Positions 1-8,186 are shown, counted from the stretch's first letter. The stretch is DNA of 39,955 nucleotides from Allobosea sp. Root483D1 (GCF_001429505.1 NZ_LMJW01000022.1:624068-664022); one strand, 5' to 3'. Numbers and translations are program-made. Notes: generated from the letters alone by a model not told the origin.

Positions 1-30
1 CCAACGTCCGCCTTGGGCCCGCTCGAGGGA

Positions 31-285
31 TTACGCGAGGGGCGGGTGCCGATGGGCCGAGCCCGATCCCGACGGAAGCTCTCGCCCCCTGAGAGAGAGC
101 TTCCGCTGTGCCAGCGCAAGCAGCATGATGCAGCCGACCGCCGGCCAGGCTGCGCTGACGAGCGCGATCACCGCAAGGTCGGTGGCCGTAAGGAGAGAGC
201 GCTCGGCATCGAGGGCGGAGTTGAGCGCAATCAGGCATGCGCCGAAAAAATACAGCGTAGCGACAATAGCGAGTGCGATTGTCAT
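31..285 (-). CDS. Small hypothetical two-helix membrane protein
   Basis: An 84-residue protein I do not recognise. Residues 2-24 are strongly hydrophobic (starting MTIALAIVATLYFF) and residues 37-60 form a second hydrophobic stretch (VIALVSAAWPAVG), so a two-pass inner-membrane protein is likely. The C-terminal 20 residues are polar and rich in Arg, Ser and Pro. It lies 73 bases downstream of the glycosyltransferase gene on the same strand and could share its transcript. The ribosome binding site is weak (an AG-rich stretch, GAGAGCGAG). The amphipathic layout supports a real gene, but a chance open frame cannot be excluded. Confidence 0.5.
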   Translation of the reverse strand: MTIALAIVATLYFFGACLIALNSALDAERSLLTATDLAVIALVSAAWPAVGCIMLLALAQRKLSLRGRELPSGSGSAHRHPPLA

Positions 286-358
286 CCGAACTCGCTCTCA
301 GCGGACTGTCCGCTCATTTGTCCCGATGCCAAGTGGGACTTGACGCCGAAGCGTAAGC

Positions 359-1171
359 TCAGAAATGGCCCTTCGGCTGGAGCCTCAGCGTCGTGCGCGT
401 CGAATCCGCCATTTTCGACAGCAACCAGTCGGGATTGCCGAGATTGAAGTAGGCCTTCAGCAGGAAACGCCAGAACAGCCGTTCAGCCCGCGACGATGGC
501 CCGTGCTGCGCGTAGATCTTCGTGCATTCGGCGACGGTGCGGCTGCCGTGGATCGCGCTGTTGTTGACGCCTGTCCGCCGGAAGCAGGCGATCGGCCGGG
601 CGATCCGGCCATAGGGCTCCTTGGCCAGGGCCCGGCAGAACATGTCGTAGTCGCCGGCATCCCGGTAGGCGATGTCGAAGCCGCACAGCTCCTCGAAGAA
701 GGTCCGGGAGAAATAGGTCGCCATGTGCATGATCGGATTCCAGCCGAGGCAGACGAGCATGGCTGGCGTCATCCAGTTCGGCGGTGCCGCGAGCCCGCCG
801 AGCCCGTGCCCATTCGCATCGATCCAGCGGATGGCGCCGACCACCCAGCGCCGGCGGCTCTTGCGGTAGGCGTCCACGACCGCCGCCGCAGCTCCCGGGA
901 GCATCACGTCGTCGGCGCCGAGAAAGCCGAGCAATTCACCCGTGGAATTGAAGGAGCCCTTGTTGATGGCATCGAAGATGCCGCTGTCCTTGCCCTGCAT
1001 CACCTTCAGCCCGTAGCTGCGGGCGAGCTCGACGGTGCCGTCGGTGCTGCCGCCATCGACGATGACGTGCTCGATCTCGACCCCGCGCGTCGCATTGCGA
1101 CGCGCGGACTCGATGCATTCCTTGAGATAGTCGACGGCATTCAGCGTCGGGGTCACGATGGTCACGATCAT
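359..1171 (-). CDS. Glycosyltransferase family 2 protein
   Basis: A 270-residue GT-A fold transferase, expected to add a sugar from a nucleotide donor to the lipid-linked EPS repeat at the cytoplasmic face. The N-terminus has the family 2 signature IVTPTLNAVDYLKECIES, then VIVDGGSTDGT at about residues 37-47 and FLGADDVMLPG near 83-93, which supplies the acidic metal-binding motif. The central segment GFDIAYRDAGDYDMFCR (about 165-181) matches the acceptor-side ED/GD motif of colanic-acid type transferases such as WcaA/WcaE. No membrane helix is present. The start is supported by AGGAA eight bases upstream. The gene begins 30 bases after the regulator at 1202-1954, so the two may be co-transcribed. 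Donor and acceptor sugars cannot be told from sequence. Confidence 0.9.
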   Translation of the reverse strand: MIVTIVTPTLNAVDYLKECIESARRNATRGVEIEHVIVDGGSTDGTVELARSYGLKVMQGKDSGIFDAINKGSFNSTGELLGFLGADDVMLPGAAAAVVDAYRKSRRRWVVGAIRWIDANGHGLGGLAAPPNWMTPAMLVCLGWNPIMHMATYFSRTFFEELCGFDIAYRDAGDYDMFCRALAKEPYGRIARPIACFRRTGVNNSAIHGSRTVAECTKIYAQHGPSSRAERLFWRFLLKAYFNLGNPDWLLSKMADSTRTTLRLQPKGHF

Positions 1172-1201
1172 GGTGTGGTTCCTGCGCTGGAGGCGGTCGG
1201 A

Positions 1202-1954
1202 TCAGACGAGCCGGGGCGATGCCGCCATATCCGGCCTGGCTGCGATCATCGGCAGGGTTTCGTCGTCCATCGCATCGGCCTCTTCGACCACCGGAATCCG
1301 GGTTACCGCGTTCTGCATGGCCCACATCGCCGCCTGGGTGCGGTTCCTGACGCGCACCTTCCGCAGGATCGCCTTGACGTGCACCTTCACAGTGGCTTCG
1401 GCGATCTCCAGCTTGCGTGCGATCACCTTGTTGGATTCGCCGAGCATGAGCCCTTCCAGGATACTCACCTCACGGGCGGAAAGCCCCTGGAACGGCGATC
1501 CGTCGGCCCTGCGCTGCACGCCCCGAAGCAAGCGCTGCGGCTCGACCGCGATCTCGGACAGCTGGGAGAGAAGCTCGGGCGGAAATACGGCGCCGTTGGC
1601 GATGACGACTTCCAGCGACGTGATGAGATCCTGCGCCGAGACGGATTCGACGAGATAGCCGACCGCGCCGAGCTGCATGGCGCGACGCATCAATTCCCGG
1701 CTGTCGCGGAGGGCAAGTGCGACGATCTTGGCGCTCTTGAACTGCCTCTTGATGTCGCCGACGATCGAGCAGGACATGTCGTCGATCACGACGATGAAGA
1801 GATCGGGTGTTTGTTGGCTGCTTTCATACCTTTGAAGATCCAGGCTGGTGCTTCTCTGGCTTACATGGAAGCGCGCGCCATCCAACAATTTGGTGATACC
1901 CTCCCGAAGCAGGGCGTTGTCGCTCAACACGGCAGTTTCGATAATGTCAGCCAT
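1202..1954 (-). CDS. LuxR/NarL-family regulator with degenerate receiver
   Basis: A 250-residue protein with an N-terminal CheY-like receiver (about 5-125) and a C-terminal LuxR HTH (about 155-215: LSAREVSILEGLMLGESNKVIARKL, split here as LSAREVSILEGL and GESNKVIARKL, then EATVKVHVKAILRKV). The receiver lacks key residues: the first acidic position is Ser (S11-D12), and the invariant Lys after beta-5 is Glu (GYLVES, E103). Asp58/59 lies at the usual phosphorylation position. Phosphotransfer signalling is therefore doubtful, and it may act as a constitutive or ligand-controlled DNA-binding protein. The start has a clear GGGGAG five bases upstream. The C-terminal extension after the HTH (about 35 residues) is unusual for the family. 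It is a likely regulator of the adjacent EPS genes (inference). Confidence 0.85.
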   Translation of the reverse strand: MADIIETAVLSDNALLREGITKLLDGARFHVSQRSTSLDLQRYESSQQTPDLFIVVIDDMSCSIVGDIKRQFKSAKIVALALRDSRELMRRAMQLGAVGYLVESVSAQDLITSLEVVIANGAVFPPELLSQLSEIAVEPQRLLRGVQRRADGSPFQGLSAREVSILEGLMLGESNKVIARKLEIAEATVKVHVKAILRKVRVRNRTQAAMWAMQNAVTRIPVVEEADAMDDETLPMIAARPDMAASPRLV

Positions 1955-2101
1955 TGTTACTCCCCTTTACTCAAAATAAGGCCGATGCCGCGAATGCAGC
2001 AAGAAGCTTAGGCTCTGTGTTTTGGGTGATTTATTATTGATTTATGCGGGCTGGACGTAGTGCGTGTCGGGTAATCACTTCTGGGCATCGAATGGCGAGA
2101 A

Positions 2102-2117
2102 AGGGTGCCGCTACCCT
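2102..2117 (-). terminator. Possible weak terminator hairpin
   Basis: An AGGGT/ACCCT inverted repeat with a six-base loop. Read on the minus strand it is followed by TTTCTC and lies about 135 bases after the stop of the regulator at 2253-2933. The stem is only five base pairs and the T-run is interrupted, so this is tentative. Confidence 0.2.
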
Positions 2118-2160
2118 CAGCTCGATGGTTAATAATTAGTACATTCGGATGTAGTCGTCT

Positions 2161-2192
2161 TGTCAGGAAAAATACGATCCTGTCAGGGAAAA
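2161..2192. promoter_or_regulatory. Direct repeat, candidate regulator-binding site
   Basis: TGTCAGGAAAAA at 2161-2172 recurs as TGTCAGGGAAAA at 2181-2192, exactly 20 bases apart, or about two helical turns. The pair lies in the 298-base gap upstream of the regulator at 1202-1954. Same-face spacing of near-identical 12-mers suggests a binding site. The bound protein is unknown. Confidence 0.3.
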
Positions 2193-2252
2193 CCTTACAA
2201 GCGAAAGCGTGCGATGATTGCTGGAGCTTGATATTGACCCCAAGGAATTACT

Positions 2253-2933
2253 TCAGGTTGTGGGATCGACTTTGAAGATCCGGATGAGATCCTTGGCGAG
2301 CACGGCCGCTTCGGTGCGGTTGCGGACATTGAGCGTGCGCATCAGCGCGGAGACGTGGATTTTCGCCGTCGGCTCAGCGATGTGGAGCGCCTGAGCGATC
2401 TCCCGGTTCGAAAGCCCGTCCGCCAGCAGCGTCAGGACATCCCGCTGCCGGCGCGTCAGTCCGAACGGGTCCTGCTGCGAGCCGATCCGACGCTGTGGCA
2501 GCTCGCGAGCGCGGTGGGCTTCGGTCGTGGAGCCGAACGGGGTCAAGCCGCGCGGCACCGCGAGGCGCCCGGCGAGCACCTCCTGAACCGCTTCGACGAT
2601 CTCGTCATCCCGCTGCAGTTTCGAAATGAAGCCGTGGAACCCTTCCGCGATATAGTGCAGGACCTGGTCGAAGGTGCCGTTGCCGGAGATGATGACATAG
2701 CGCGTCGTCGCGGAAGCCCGCTTGAAGTCCCAGATGATCTGCGGATCGGTGGAGCCCGCCAGGCCGAGGCTGATCAGCACGAGATGGATCGGCTGTTCCT
2801 CCATCAGGTTGCGCATCAGGCCGTCGAAATCCTCAGCCTCGAGAAGCTCGGCTTCGGGCAGTGCGGCCTGCAGGATCGTGCGCAGTCCGGTGCGGTAGAG
2901 CGCATGTTCGTCGGCAACGAGAATCCTTGCCAT
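2253..2933 (-). CDS. LuxR/NarL-family response regulator lacking the phospho-acceptor Asp
   Basis: A 226-residue regulator with a receiver domain (1-120) and a LuxR HTH (about 158-215, LTRRQRDVLTLLADGLSNRE followed by IAEPTAKIHVSALMRTL). The acidic pair D8-E9 and the conserved Lys105 (GFISK) are present. The phospho-acceptor position reads LVLISLGL, placing Ser55 where Asp is expected. It is thus a pseudo-receiver in the strict sense and should not be phosphorylated at the usual site. It has its own 252-base upstream gap and probably its own promoter. No strong Shine-Dalgarno sequence is visible before the ATG. It resembles the neighbouring regulators in size and HTH type, suggesting duplication followed by divergence. 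Its DNA target is unknown. Confidence 0.88.
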   Translation of the reverse strand: MARILVADEHALYRTGLRTILQAALPEAELLEAEDFDGLMRNLMEEQPIHLVLISLGLAGSTDPQIIWDFKRASATTRYVIISGNGTFDQVLHYIAEGFHGFISKLQRDDEIVEAVQEVLAGRLAVPRGLTPFGSTTEAHRARELPQRRIGSQQDPFGLTRRQRDVLTLLADGLSNREIAQALHIAEPTAKIHVSALMRTLNVRNRTEAAVLAKDLIRIFKVDPTT

Positions 2934-3185
2934 GATCGTGCCGCCGCTCTGGTCGCCTTTTCGGTGGGGATGCGACCGCGTTGTCGGGTTTCGTCATTGC
3001 AGACGGGCTCCGAGTGCAAGCTCCTATCCCCGGCGATTGTGGTAGCGGGAACGGCCCTTCAAGTCGCGACGCTCTTCGGGAGATGTCATTGCGGGCCGGT
3101 AGCCATTATTGTGTCGGTCACGCCAAGCTGAGTACTCCGCACAGGGCCGGATGCTGCAGTTCAGCGCGCCAACGGCGTAGAGCCG

Positions 3186-3845
3186 TCAGACGTCGAGAAT
3201 CCAGCCATGGCTGGCGCCGTATCTGATGATGTCGAGGCGCGACTGCAGCATCAGCTTCTTGCAGGCCCTGTAACGGTAGGTTTCGACTGACTTGATGCCA
3301 AGACCCGTGCGCCGGGCGATCTCCTTGTTGGAGTGGCCGATCGCGGCCAGGCGCAGGATCTGCATCTCGCGGTAGGTCAGCGTGTCGCTCGCCGTCGCCG
3401 TGGTCACGCCGGTGGTTGGACAAAGCTTGCGAACCCATTCCGAGCGAAAGTCCTCCAGGTCGGAATCGATATAGACCCCGCCGCTCAGGACTGACCTGAT
3501 CGCCTGCGTCACCTTCTCGCCCGCCGAAGCCTTGAGCACGTAGCCGCGAATGCCGATCCGCAGGGCCTTCTGGACGTAGCTGGGCTCTTCGTAATGGGTC
3601 AGCATGACGATCCGGATGGCGGGCGTCTCCTCGAGGATGCGCTCGGCCAATGTCAGGCCGCTCATGCCGGGCAGTCCCATGTCGAGGACGACGATATCGG
3701 GGCGTTCCCCGCGCACGAGCGCGAGCGCTTCCGCCGCGCAGCTCGCCAGCCCGATCAGTTCGAGATCCGGCAAGCCGCGCACCAGGGCCTGCAGCCCCGC
3801 CAGTACGACTGGATGATCGTCGACCAGGATGATCCGAGCCGTCAC
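3186..3845 (-). CDS. NarL/FixJ-family response regulator (canonical)
   Basis: A 219-residue two-component response regulator. The receiver holds all expected residues: Asp9/Asp10 (VDDHPVV), Asp55 as phospho-acceptor (VVLDMGLPG), Thr83 (VMLTHYEE) and Lys105 (GYVLKAS). The C-terminal LuxR HTH lies at about residues 150-210 (LTYREMQILRLAAIGHSNKE, then KSVETYRYRACKKL). It starts with GTG, which overlaps the TGA stop of the upstream kinase gene as GTGA, so the two are translationally coupled and almost certainly form a kinase-regulator pair. Of the three NarL-type regulators here it is the only one with an intact phosphorylation site, so it is the probable output of the kinase. Confidence 0.93.
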   Translation of the reverse strand: MTARIILVDDHPVVLAGLQALVRGLPDLELIGLASCAAEALALVRGERPDIVVLDMGLPGMSGLTLAERILEETPAIRIVMLTHYEEPSYVQKALRIGIRGYVLKASAGEKVTQAIRSVLSGGVYIDSDLEDFRSEWVRKLCPTTGVTTATASDTLTYREMQILRLAAIGHSNKEIARRTGLGIKSVETYRYRACKKLMLQSRLDIIRYGASHGWILDV

Positions 3846-5023
3846 GACGGGACGCTCCGCTGCGGCCCGCAGGTGAGGGGAACTACGGCGGTGACGATGA
3901 TGCCCTTGCCGCAGCGTGGCCCCACCGCCAGCGTCCCGCCGATATCGTCCATGCGCTGGCGCATTCCGCGAAGCCCGATGCCGGGGCTGGCGGCGTCGCC
4001 CACGGGCTCTACGCCGGGCGCAAAGCCGGGCCCGTCGTCGGCTATCGTGAGCGAGATCGACTTGCCTGCGAAGTCCAGGACGACATCGAGCTTCCGCACG
4101 CCGCGCGCGTGCTTGAGCACGTTCGTCAGCGCTTCCTGCGCCACGCGATACAGCGCGGCCTCGACGGCGACGGGCAACAGGTCGGGTTCTGCACCCCTCT
4201 TCTTGAAGATGAGGCCAAGCCGTCCATCCGCGGCGAACGAGGCCGCCATGGTTTGGATGGCGCGGCTGAAGCCGAGTTCTTCGATGATGCGTGGCCGGCC
4301 GTTGACGACGGCATGGTGAATCTTGCGCCCGACGCCGGCGACATGCACGGCGATCTCGTCGAGGCGCTGTCTCGTCAGTCCGCGCGCGCGCTCCTGCAGC
4401 TCTCTCAGCTCCACCAGCACGAGGGCCATCTCCTGCCCGGCATGATCGTGCAGGTCGCGTGCGATGCGCTCGCGCTCGTCGGCGCGGATATGGCTGAGCT
4501 CGTCCTTAAGCTCATGCGTGCGCGCCTCCACGACGCGCAGCGCCTCGGCGACGCAGCAATATTGCTCGACCAATCTGAAGCGGTCGCTGCGCAGCTCGTC
4601 GAATTGCTGCATGGCGAAGCGGCGCTGCCGCTCCGCCGTCAGGCGCTTCATACGTTCGGCGGTGGCCGAGAAACGCGGGTCGAGCGCGGGAAACAGCCGC
4701 AGCAGCAGCGTCGCCGGCCGGCTTTTGCGCCGCGGAACCAGGACATTGCCGAAGCAGCGATAGTCGGTGGTGCCGCCGGGCCCGTCAAAGCGGACCTTTT
4801 CGATCAATGGCTGGCGCGAGCCGGAGCAGGCGAGAAGAAAGGTCCGCAAGGCTTCGACCCGGCTCGTGCAGATGTCGAGCAACGACGACAGCGAGCCGCC
4901 GGGACCGAGGACCTGGCTGGCGGCGCGGTTGAGCGCGTGGATGCTTCCGTCGCTCAGGGCGATGATGGCAGGCTCGAAATAGGTTTCGAGGTCTAGCTCA
5001 TGCCGGAGTTGCAGATGCATCAT
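3842..5023 (-). CDS. NarX/DegS-type soluble sensor histidine kinase
   Basis: A 393-residue HisKA_3 kinase. Residues about 12-110 look like a PAS-type sensor fold (IIALSDGSIHALNRAA), followed by a probable coiled coil (120-180). The dimerisation/phospho-acceptor helix carries RERIARDLHDHAGQ with His192. The HATPase_c domain has the N-box ALYRVAQEALTNVLKHA (N301), G1 box IADDGPGF (about 327-334) and G2 box GIGLRGMRQR. No transmembrane segment is present, so it should sense a cytoplasmic signal or be driven by a partner. It overlaps the small sensor-like gene upstream by 26 bases and the response regulator downstream by four, making a three-gene signalling unit. The ligand is unknown. Confidence 0.92.
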   Translation of the reverse strand: MMHLQLRHELDLETYFEPAIIALSDGSIHALNRAASQVLGPGGSLSSLLDICTSRVEALRTFLLACSGSRQPLIEKVRFDGPGGTTDYRCFGNVLVPRRKSRPATLLLRLFPALDPRFSATAERMKRLTAERQRRFAMQQFDELRSDRFRLVEQYCCVAEALRVVEARTHELKDELSHIRADERERIARDLHDHAGQEMALVLVELRELQERARGLTRQRLDEIAVHVAGVGRKIHHAVVNGRPRIIEELGFSRAIQTMAASFAADGRLGLIFKKRGAEPDLLPVAVEAALYRVAQEALTNVLKHARGVRKLDVVLDFAGKSISLTIADDGPGFAPGVEPVGDAASPGIGLRGMRQRMDDIGGTLAVGPRCGKGIIVTAVVPLTCGPQRSVPS

Positions 5024-5555
5024 CGCGGAAGTACTCCCTCGTATCAGGCCCGAGTTCTGTTCGCTTCAGATGGAGAACCACGCGGCATCCCGCCGCCCCC
5101 TTGGCGATCGTTTCTTCGAGATCGACGGCTGCGTACCCGGTTGAGTTGGCGGCCAGGCGGCCAAAGATGTTCGATGTCAGCATGCAGAGGGAGGGGTGGT
5201 TTGCGGCGGCACGTCCAAGCGGGCATGTACAGTTGCCGAATACGACACGGTCTTCGTCCTGCTCGATGACGAAGAATGCCCCGCCGGCGCGATTCTTCAG
5301 ATCGACCAGGACCTCGATCAACTGATTGCGATTGAGATGTTGGAGGCCTAGCGCCGTTTTGTACTGCTTCTCGATATCCGTTCCCAAACGCGCGGCTATG
5401 CTGCTGACATAGGCGCAGGCATCTTCGGCTCCGGCAATGGTCTCGAGCAGCTCGGCCATGTCGGCGACCAAGGTGTTGAAAAGACCATTATGGTCGAAAT
5501 CGATGTCGAGCGCGCCGATGTTCGGCAGCGCTGAATTGGCGACGGATGGAGTCAC
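4998..5555 (-). CDS. Methanogen output domain 1-like small protein
   Basis: A 185-residue protein with no membrane segment. The C-terminal half (about 85-165) resembles the methanogen output domain 1 family found beside histidine kinases: FFVIEQDEDRVVFGNCTCPLG, given here in part, then PSLCMLTSNIFGRLAA and GCRVVLHL. Four cysteines (109, 111, 124, 157) are placed as a possible metal or redox site (CxC, then C, then C), as in related V4R-type sensor folds. The N-terminal half is helical and probably dimerises. The start is GTG with GAGGG nine bases upstream. It overlaps the kinase gene by 26 bases, so it is likely a sensory partner feeding the soluble kinase. The family name is recalled from motif resemblance only; the function is inferred. 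Confidence 0.7.
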   Translation of the reverse strand: MTPSVANSALPNIGALDIDFDHNGLFNTLVADMAELLETIAGAEDACAYVSSIAARLGTDIEKQYKTALGLQHLNRNQLIEVLVDLKNRAGGAFFVIEQDEDRVVFGNCTCPLGRAAANHPSLCMLTSNIFGRLAANSTGYAAVDLEETIAKGAAGCRVVLHLKRTELGPDTREYFRDDASATPA

Positions 5556-6533
5556 GTTGATTGGCCCTCGTGAATTGATTGCTGTCTCGCTCGAAGGATA
5601 TCGGTACGAAAGTCACGCAAGGTCGTTTGGTCTGCTGAGAAAAAATCTTCTCGATGGCCGCTCAGGCCATCGAATTCGAGTTCAGATTGTGTGTTGTTAG
5701 TTAAGGGGTTATGTGCTGATTTTTCAGCTCATTAAATTATTGAAGATAAAAGGAAATTTTCAATACATAATCTGATATTGAATTCATCGGACATGCTATA
5801 AAAATACTATTTGGAATTTTTTGATAATATTCTTTAGCAAAAAACAGCTGAGTGAAAGATAGGGCTTGCTAGGTTCTCTGGCGGCTTTAGCTTTCGTCGA
5901 ATTCCGCAGGGGGGCACTCTGCAGGGTATGCAAGAAGAGCGATTACAGGTCGACGATGGGCAGAGCGATCGCCGGAATAAGCCGAACACGATCTCCCGTC
6001 TCAAGATGCATATCTTCCCAGCGATAATAGCACATTATCACGATGTGTCCGCCTGAAATTGAGTGGGTCTGTCTTAAACGGCTTCTACAAAACCTGAATT
6101 CTAACATAAGTTGTAATTGCCGTGCTGCCTCGTCTCGCGGGATTCGGCGGGTTCCAAGGTTTATGGGGTTGTTGTCGGAATTTTAGAAATAATAGAGAGA
6201 GATTTACTGGTAGTATGGCGATTATAACATTTGAAACAAGATTCAAAATGTTAATAATGAGTTAATAAAACTGGATAGATCGAGCTTTACCCTAAGTAGA
6301 TTTATAACGTGAATTCACAGATCCGTTCTTTTCGGTGAAAGATGTCTCATATGTACGCAAATGAATTGCGGGCAATGTAATCATCCTCCTGGTCATAAAA
6401 TCGTGATCGTCGTCAGCGAGCCGACATTCTATCGTCGAAGGGTGCGCTGCGTGCCTAAGTAAAAGGCTTGCCCAAAGGTCACTGTTGACGGCTGTTCACA
6501 TTCGCGAGGGCGGCTGCAACCTCTGAGAATCAG
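5556..6533. other. AT-rich intergenic region without a credible gene
   Basis: About 980 bases between the start of the signalling operon and the stop of the glycosyltransferase-like gene. From about 5690 to 6480 it is visibly much richer in A and T than the rest of the window. Short open frames here lack codon bias and ribosome binding sites. It holds a hairpin at 5652-5672 and an imperfect inverted repeat at 6226-6252 (AACATTTGAA, then TTCAAAATGTT). It probably contains the promoter of the minus-strand signalling operon near its left end. An unannotated small RNA cannot be ruled out. Confidence 0.6.
5652..5672. promoter_or_regulatory. Perfect 8-bp hairpin upstream of the signalling operon
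   Basis: CGATGGCC at 5652-5659 pairs with GGCCATCG at 5665-5672 around the loop GCTCA. It lies about 100 bases upstream of the GTG start at 5555, where it could be an operator or a structure in the 5' leader. There is no T-run of the expected length on either strand, so a terminator is less likely. Confidence 0.3.
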
Positions 6534-7412
6534 TCATTTGGCGAGCAAATTCGGCCGATGAACCCGGCGATTCAGGGGTAGAGCAAGAAGTTTGCGAAGT
6601 CGCCGCCAGGCAAAGGGCAGAAAGCTCCGCTCGGCATGGTCGACGGGCGTGTGCAGCATTAGGCCCGGATCGATCAGCATCGCCCCGCCGGTCAGCGAGG
6701 CAAGGCGGCGATTGAAGACGAGATGCTCGCAGAGCGCAGGGCCGACCTGGAGATAGCTGCCGAGACGGTAGCTGTCGGCGCGATAGAGGCAGAGGCCGTT
6801 GAAGGTCGAGGCGCATCTGATCTCGCGATCGCTCGTGAGGGCCCGCTGGTACGGATAGATCCGTGAGCGGAAGAACCGATAGTATCTCACGATGCCGGTC
6901 CGGCTCTTCGCGAGCTCATCGAGCAGCGTCACGAAGGATCGCTGCTCGTCCTCGAAGGCCAGGAGATCGTAATAGTGCGGGCGCGATGTCGCCGACACGC
7001 CGAAAATGCCGGGCCGATCGAGTTTCGAGGCCGCGGCGAGCAGGGCAGGGACCGTGGGCGGTGTCGCGATGACATTGTCGATGTCGAGAACACAGACGAA
7101 ACGCGGCGAGATGCCCGAGCTTTCGAGTTCGCTCTTGAGCCGTTCCCGGCCCAGCGCCATCCGTCTGAGACGCTCGGGCTCGCCGGCCATGAAGGTGGTC
7201 GGGACGAGGATGATCTCTCCGCGCGCCTCTGCGCGCTGAAGCAGCGTGCGCGTTCCGTCGCGCGAACCGTTCTCGCCGACGAAGGCGGCGACGTGCGAGC
7301 CGCTGCGCCTCAGCGTTTCGAGCAGCTCCAGGAAGCGCGGGACCGTGCCGGCGCAGTCCTTGGCCAGGGCCAGGAAGGCGAAATCCGGCCGCGCGGTCTC
7401 CTCGTGCCTCAC
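6534..7412 (-). CDS. Putative glycosyltransferase (GT-A-like)
   Basis: A 292-residue protein starting at GTG 7410-7412, which overlaps the TGA of the upstream methyltransferase gene as GTGA. The open frame extends further upstream but only antisense-like sequence is encoded there, so this start is preferred. Motifs suggest a GT-A glycosyltransferase: FVGENGSRDGT (about 42-52) as the nucleotide-binding segment, FVCVLDIDNV (about 98-107) as an acidic metal site, and FNGLCLYRADSYRLGSYLQ followed by CEHLVFNRRLA. The ENGS-DGT and acidic pattern recalls capsule-associated alpha-mannosyltransferases of the CAP59/GT69 type. No membrane helix is obvious. It probably acts in the EPS pathway with the Wzy fusion upstream. 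Family placement is tentative. Confidence 0.72.
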   Translation of the reverse strand: MRHEETARPDFAFLALAKDCAGTVPRFLELLETLRRSGSHVAAFVGENGSRDGTRTLLQRAEARGEIILVPTTFMAGEPERLRRMALGRERLKSELESSGISPRFVCVLDIDNVIATPPTVPALLAAASKLDRPGIFGVSATSRPHYYDLLAFEDEQRSFVTLLDELAKSRTGIVRYYRFFRSRIYPYQRALTSDREIRCASTFNGLCLYRADSYRLGSYLQVGPALCEHLVFNRRLASLTGGAMLIDPGLMLHTPVDHAERSFLPFAWRRLRKLLALPLNRRVHRPNLLAK

Positions 7413-8065
7413 CGCTCCGGCGTCCTGATGGCGATCAACGACTTCGGCAGGAACAGGACGTTCTCGGTCAGGATCTCCGCATCCGGAAACAGTTCGGCGA
7501 GCTGGGCCCGGTCGAGCATCGTGGTGCCTTCGACGATCTGCATGGCCTGGTCGAGGGAAGCGGCCTTGGCGTAGAAGCCGCGCGCCTTGCTCGACACCAT
7601 CCGCCGCTGCAGCGGCAGTGGCAGCCAGTGCATCATCGGCGCATTGCTGTGCGGATCGAGCGGAAACCAGAAGTTCGGCGTCTGCACGTAATAGGCCGGG
7701 GCGAGCCGCCTGATCTCGGCCGCGACGCGCTTCATGTCGGACCAGCGGCCGACATGCTCGATCAGCGAATTGGAGTGGACGAAGTCGAAGCTGAGATCGT
7801 CGAACTCGCGGACGTCGCGCGCATCCCCCTGGACGACATGGAAGCGGGGATCGGGTGATGGCGGCTTGGCCTCGATGTTCAGGAGCCAGATCTCGACCCC
7901 GGAGGCGGGCAGATCGAACTGCCAGTAGTCGGCGTCTCCTCCGAGGTCGAGGATGCGGCACGATCCCCGTTTGTCGATCAGGGTGTCGATGATCGGGCGG
8001 ACATAGGTCCTGAAGCGTTCCTCGCGGAACTGCGAGCGGCGGAACGATCGCGGGATCATGTTCAT
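7409..8065 (-). CDS. Class I SAM-dependent methyltransferase
   Basis: A 218-residue protein with a Rossmann-type methyltransferase fold. Motif I is CRILDLGGDADYW (about 35-47). VVQGDARDVREFDDLSFDFV (about 75-95) gives motifs II-III and is followed by HSNSLIEHVGRW, as in Methyltransf_11 proteins. The open frame continues upstream to 8305, but that part overlaps the end of the Wzy fusion gene. The ATG at 8063-8065, with GAGG about ten bases before it, is the better start. It overlaps the following glycosyltransferase-like gene by four bases, so the two are coupled. It could methylate a sugar or a lipid-linked intermediate; the substrate is not evident. Confidence 0.82.
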   Translation of the reverse strand: MNMIPRSFRRSQFREERFRTYVRPIIDTLIDKRGSCRILDLGGDADYWQFDLPASGVEIWLLNIEAKPPSPDPRFHVVQGDARDVREFDDLSFDFVHSNSLIEHVGRWSDMKRVAAEIRRLAPAYYVQTPNFWFPLDPHSNAPMMHWLPLPLQRRMVSSKARGFYAKAASLDQAMQIVEGTTMLDRAQLAELFPDAEILTENVLFLPKSLIAIRTPER

Positions 8066-8186
8066 GAGCTCTTGACCTCGCGATGCCGTGCGGTTCTGGA
8101 GCACGATCCTAGCGATGACCGTCCGGCCGGCAGCCTGGTCCGAGGACTGAGCACCTAGAGCTTGCGGACTAAGCCGTTCGGGAGGG

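Noticed and set aside
365..2011. A 548-codon plus-strand frame spanning two minus-strand genes
   Set aside because: It runs antisense through both a glycosyltransferase and a regulator with clear motifs, so it is a shadow.
5556..6533. Insertion sequence remnant in the AT-rich gap
   Set aside because: No transposase-like frame, terminal inverted repeats or target duplication could be seen by eye.
7413..7961. Upstream extension of the glycosyltransferase-like frame
   Set aside because: It overlaps the methyltransferase coding sequence in another frame and encodes Arg-rich low-complexity sequence; GTG 7412 overlapping the upstream stop is a better start.
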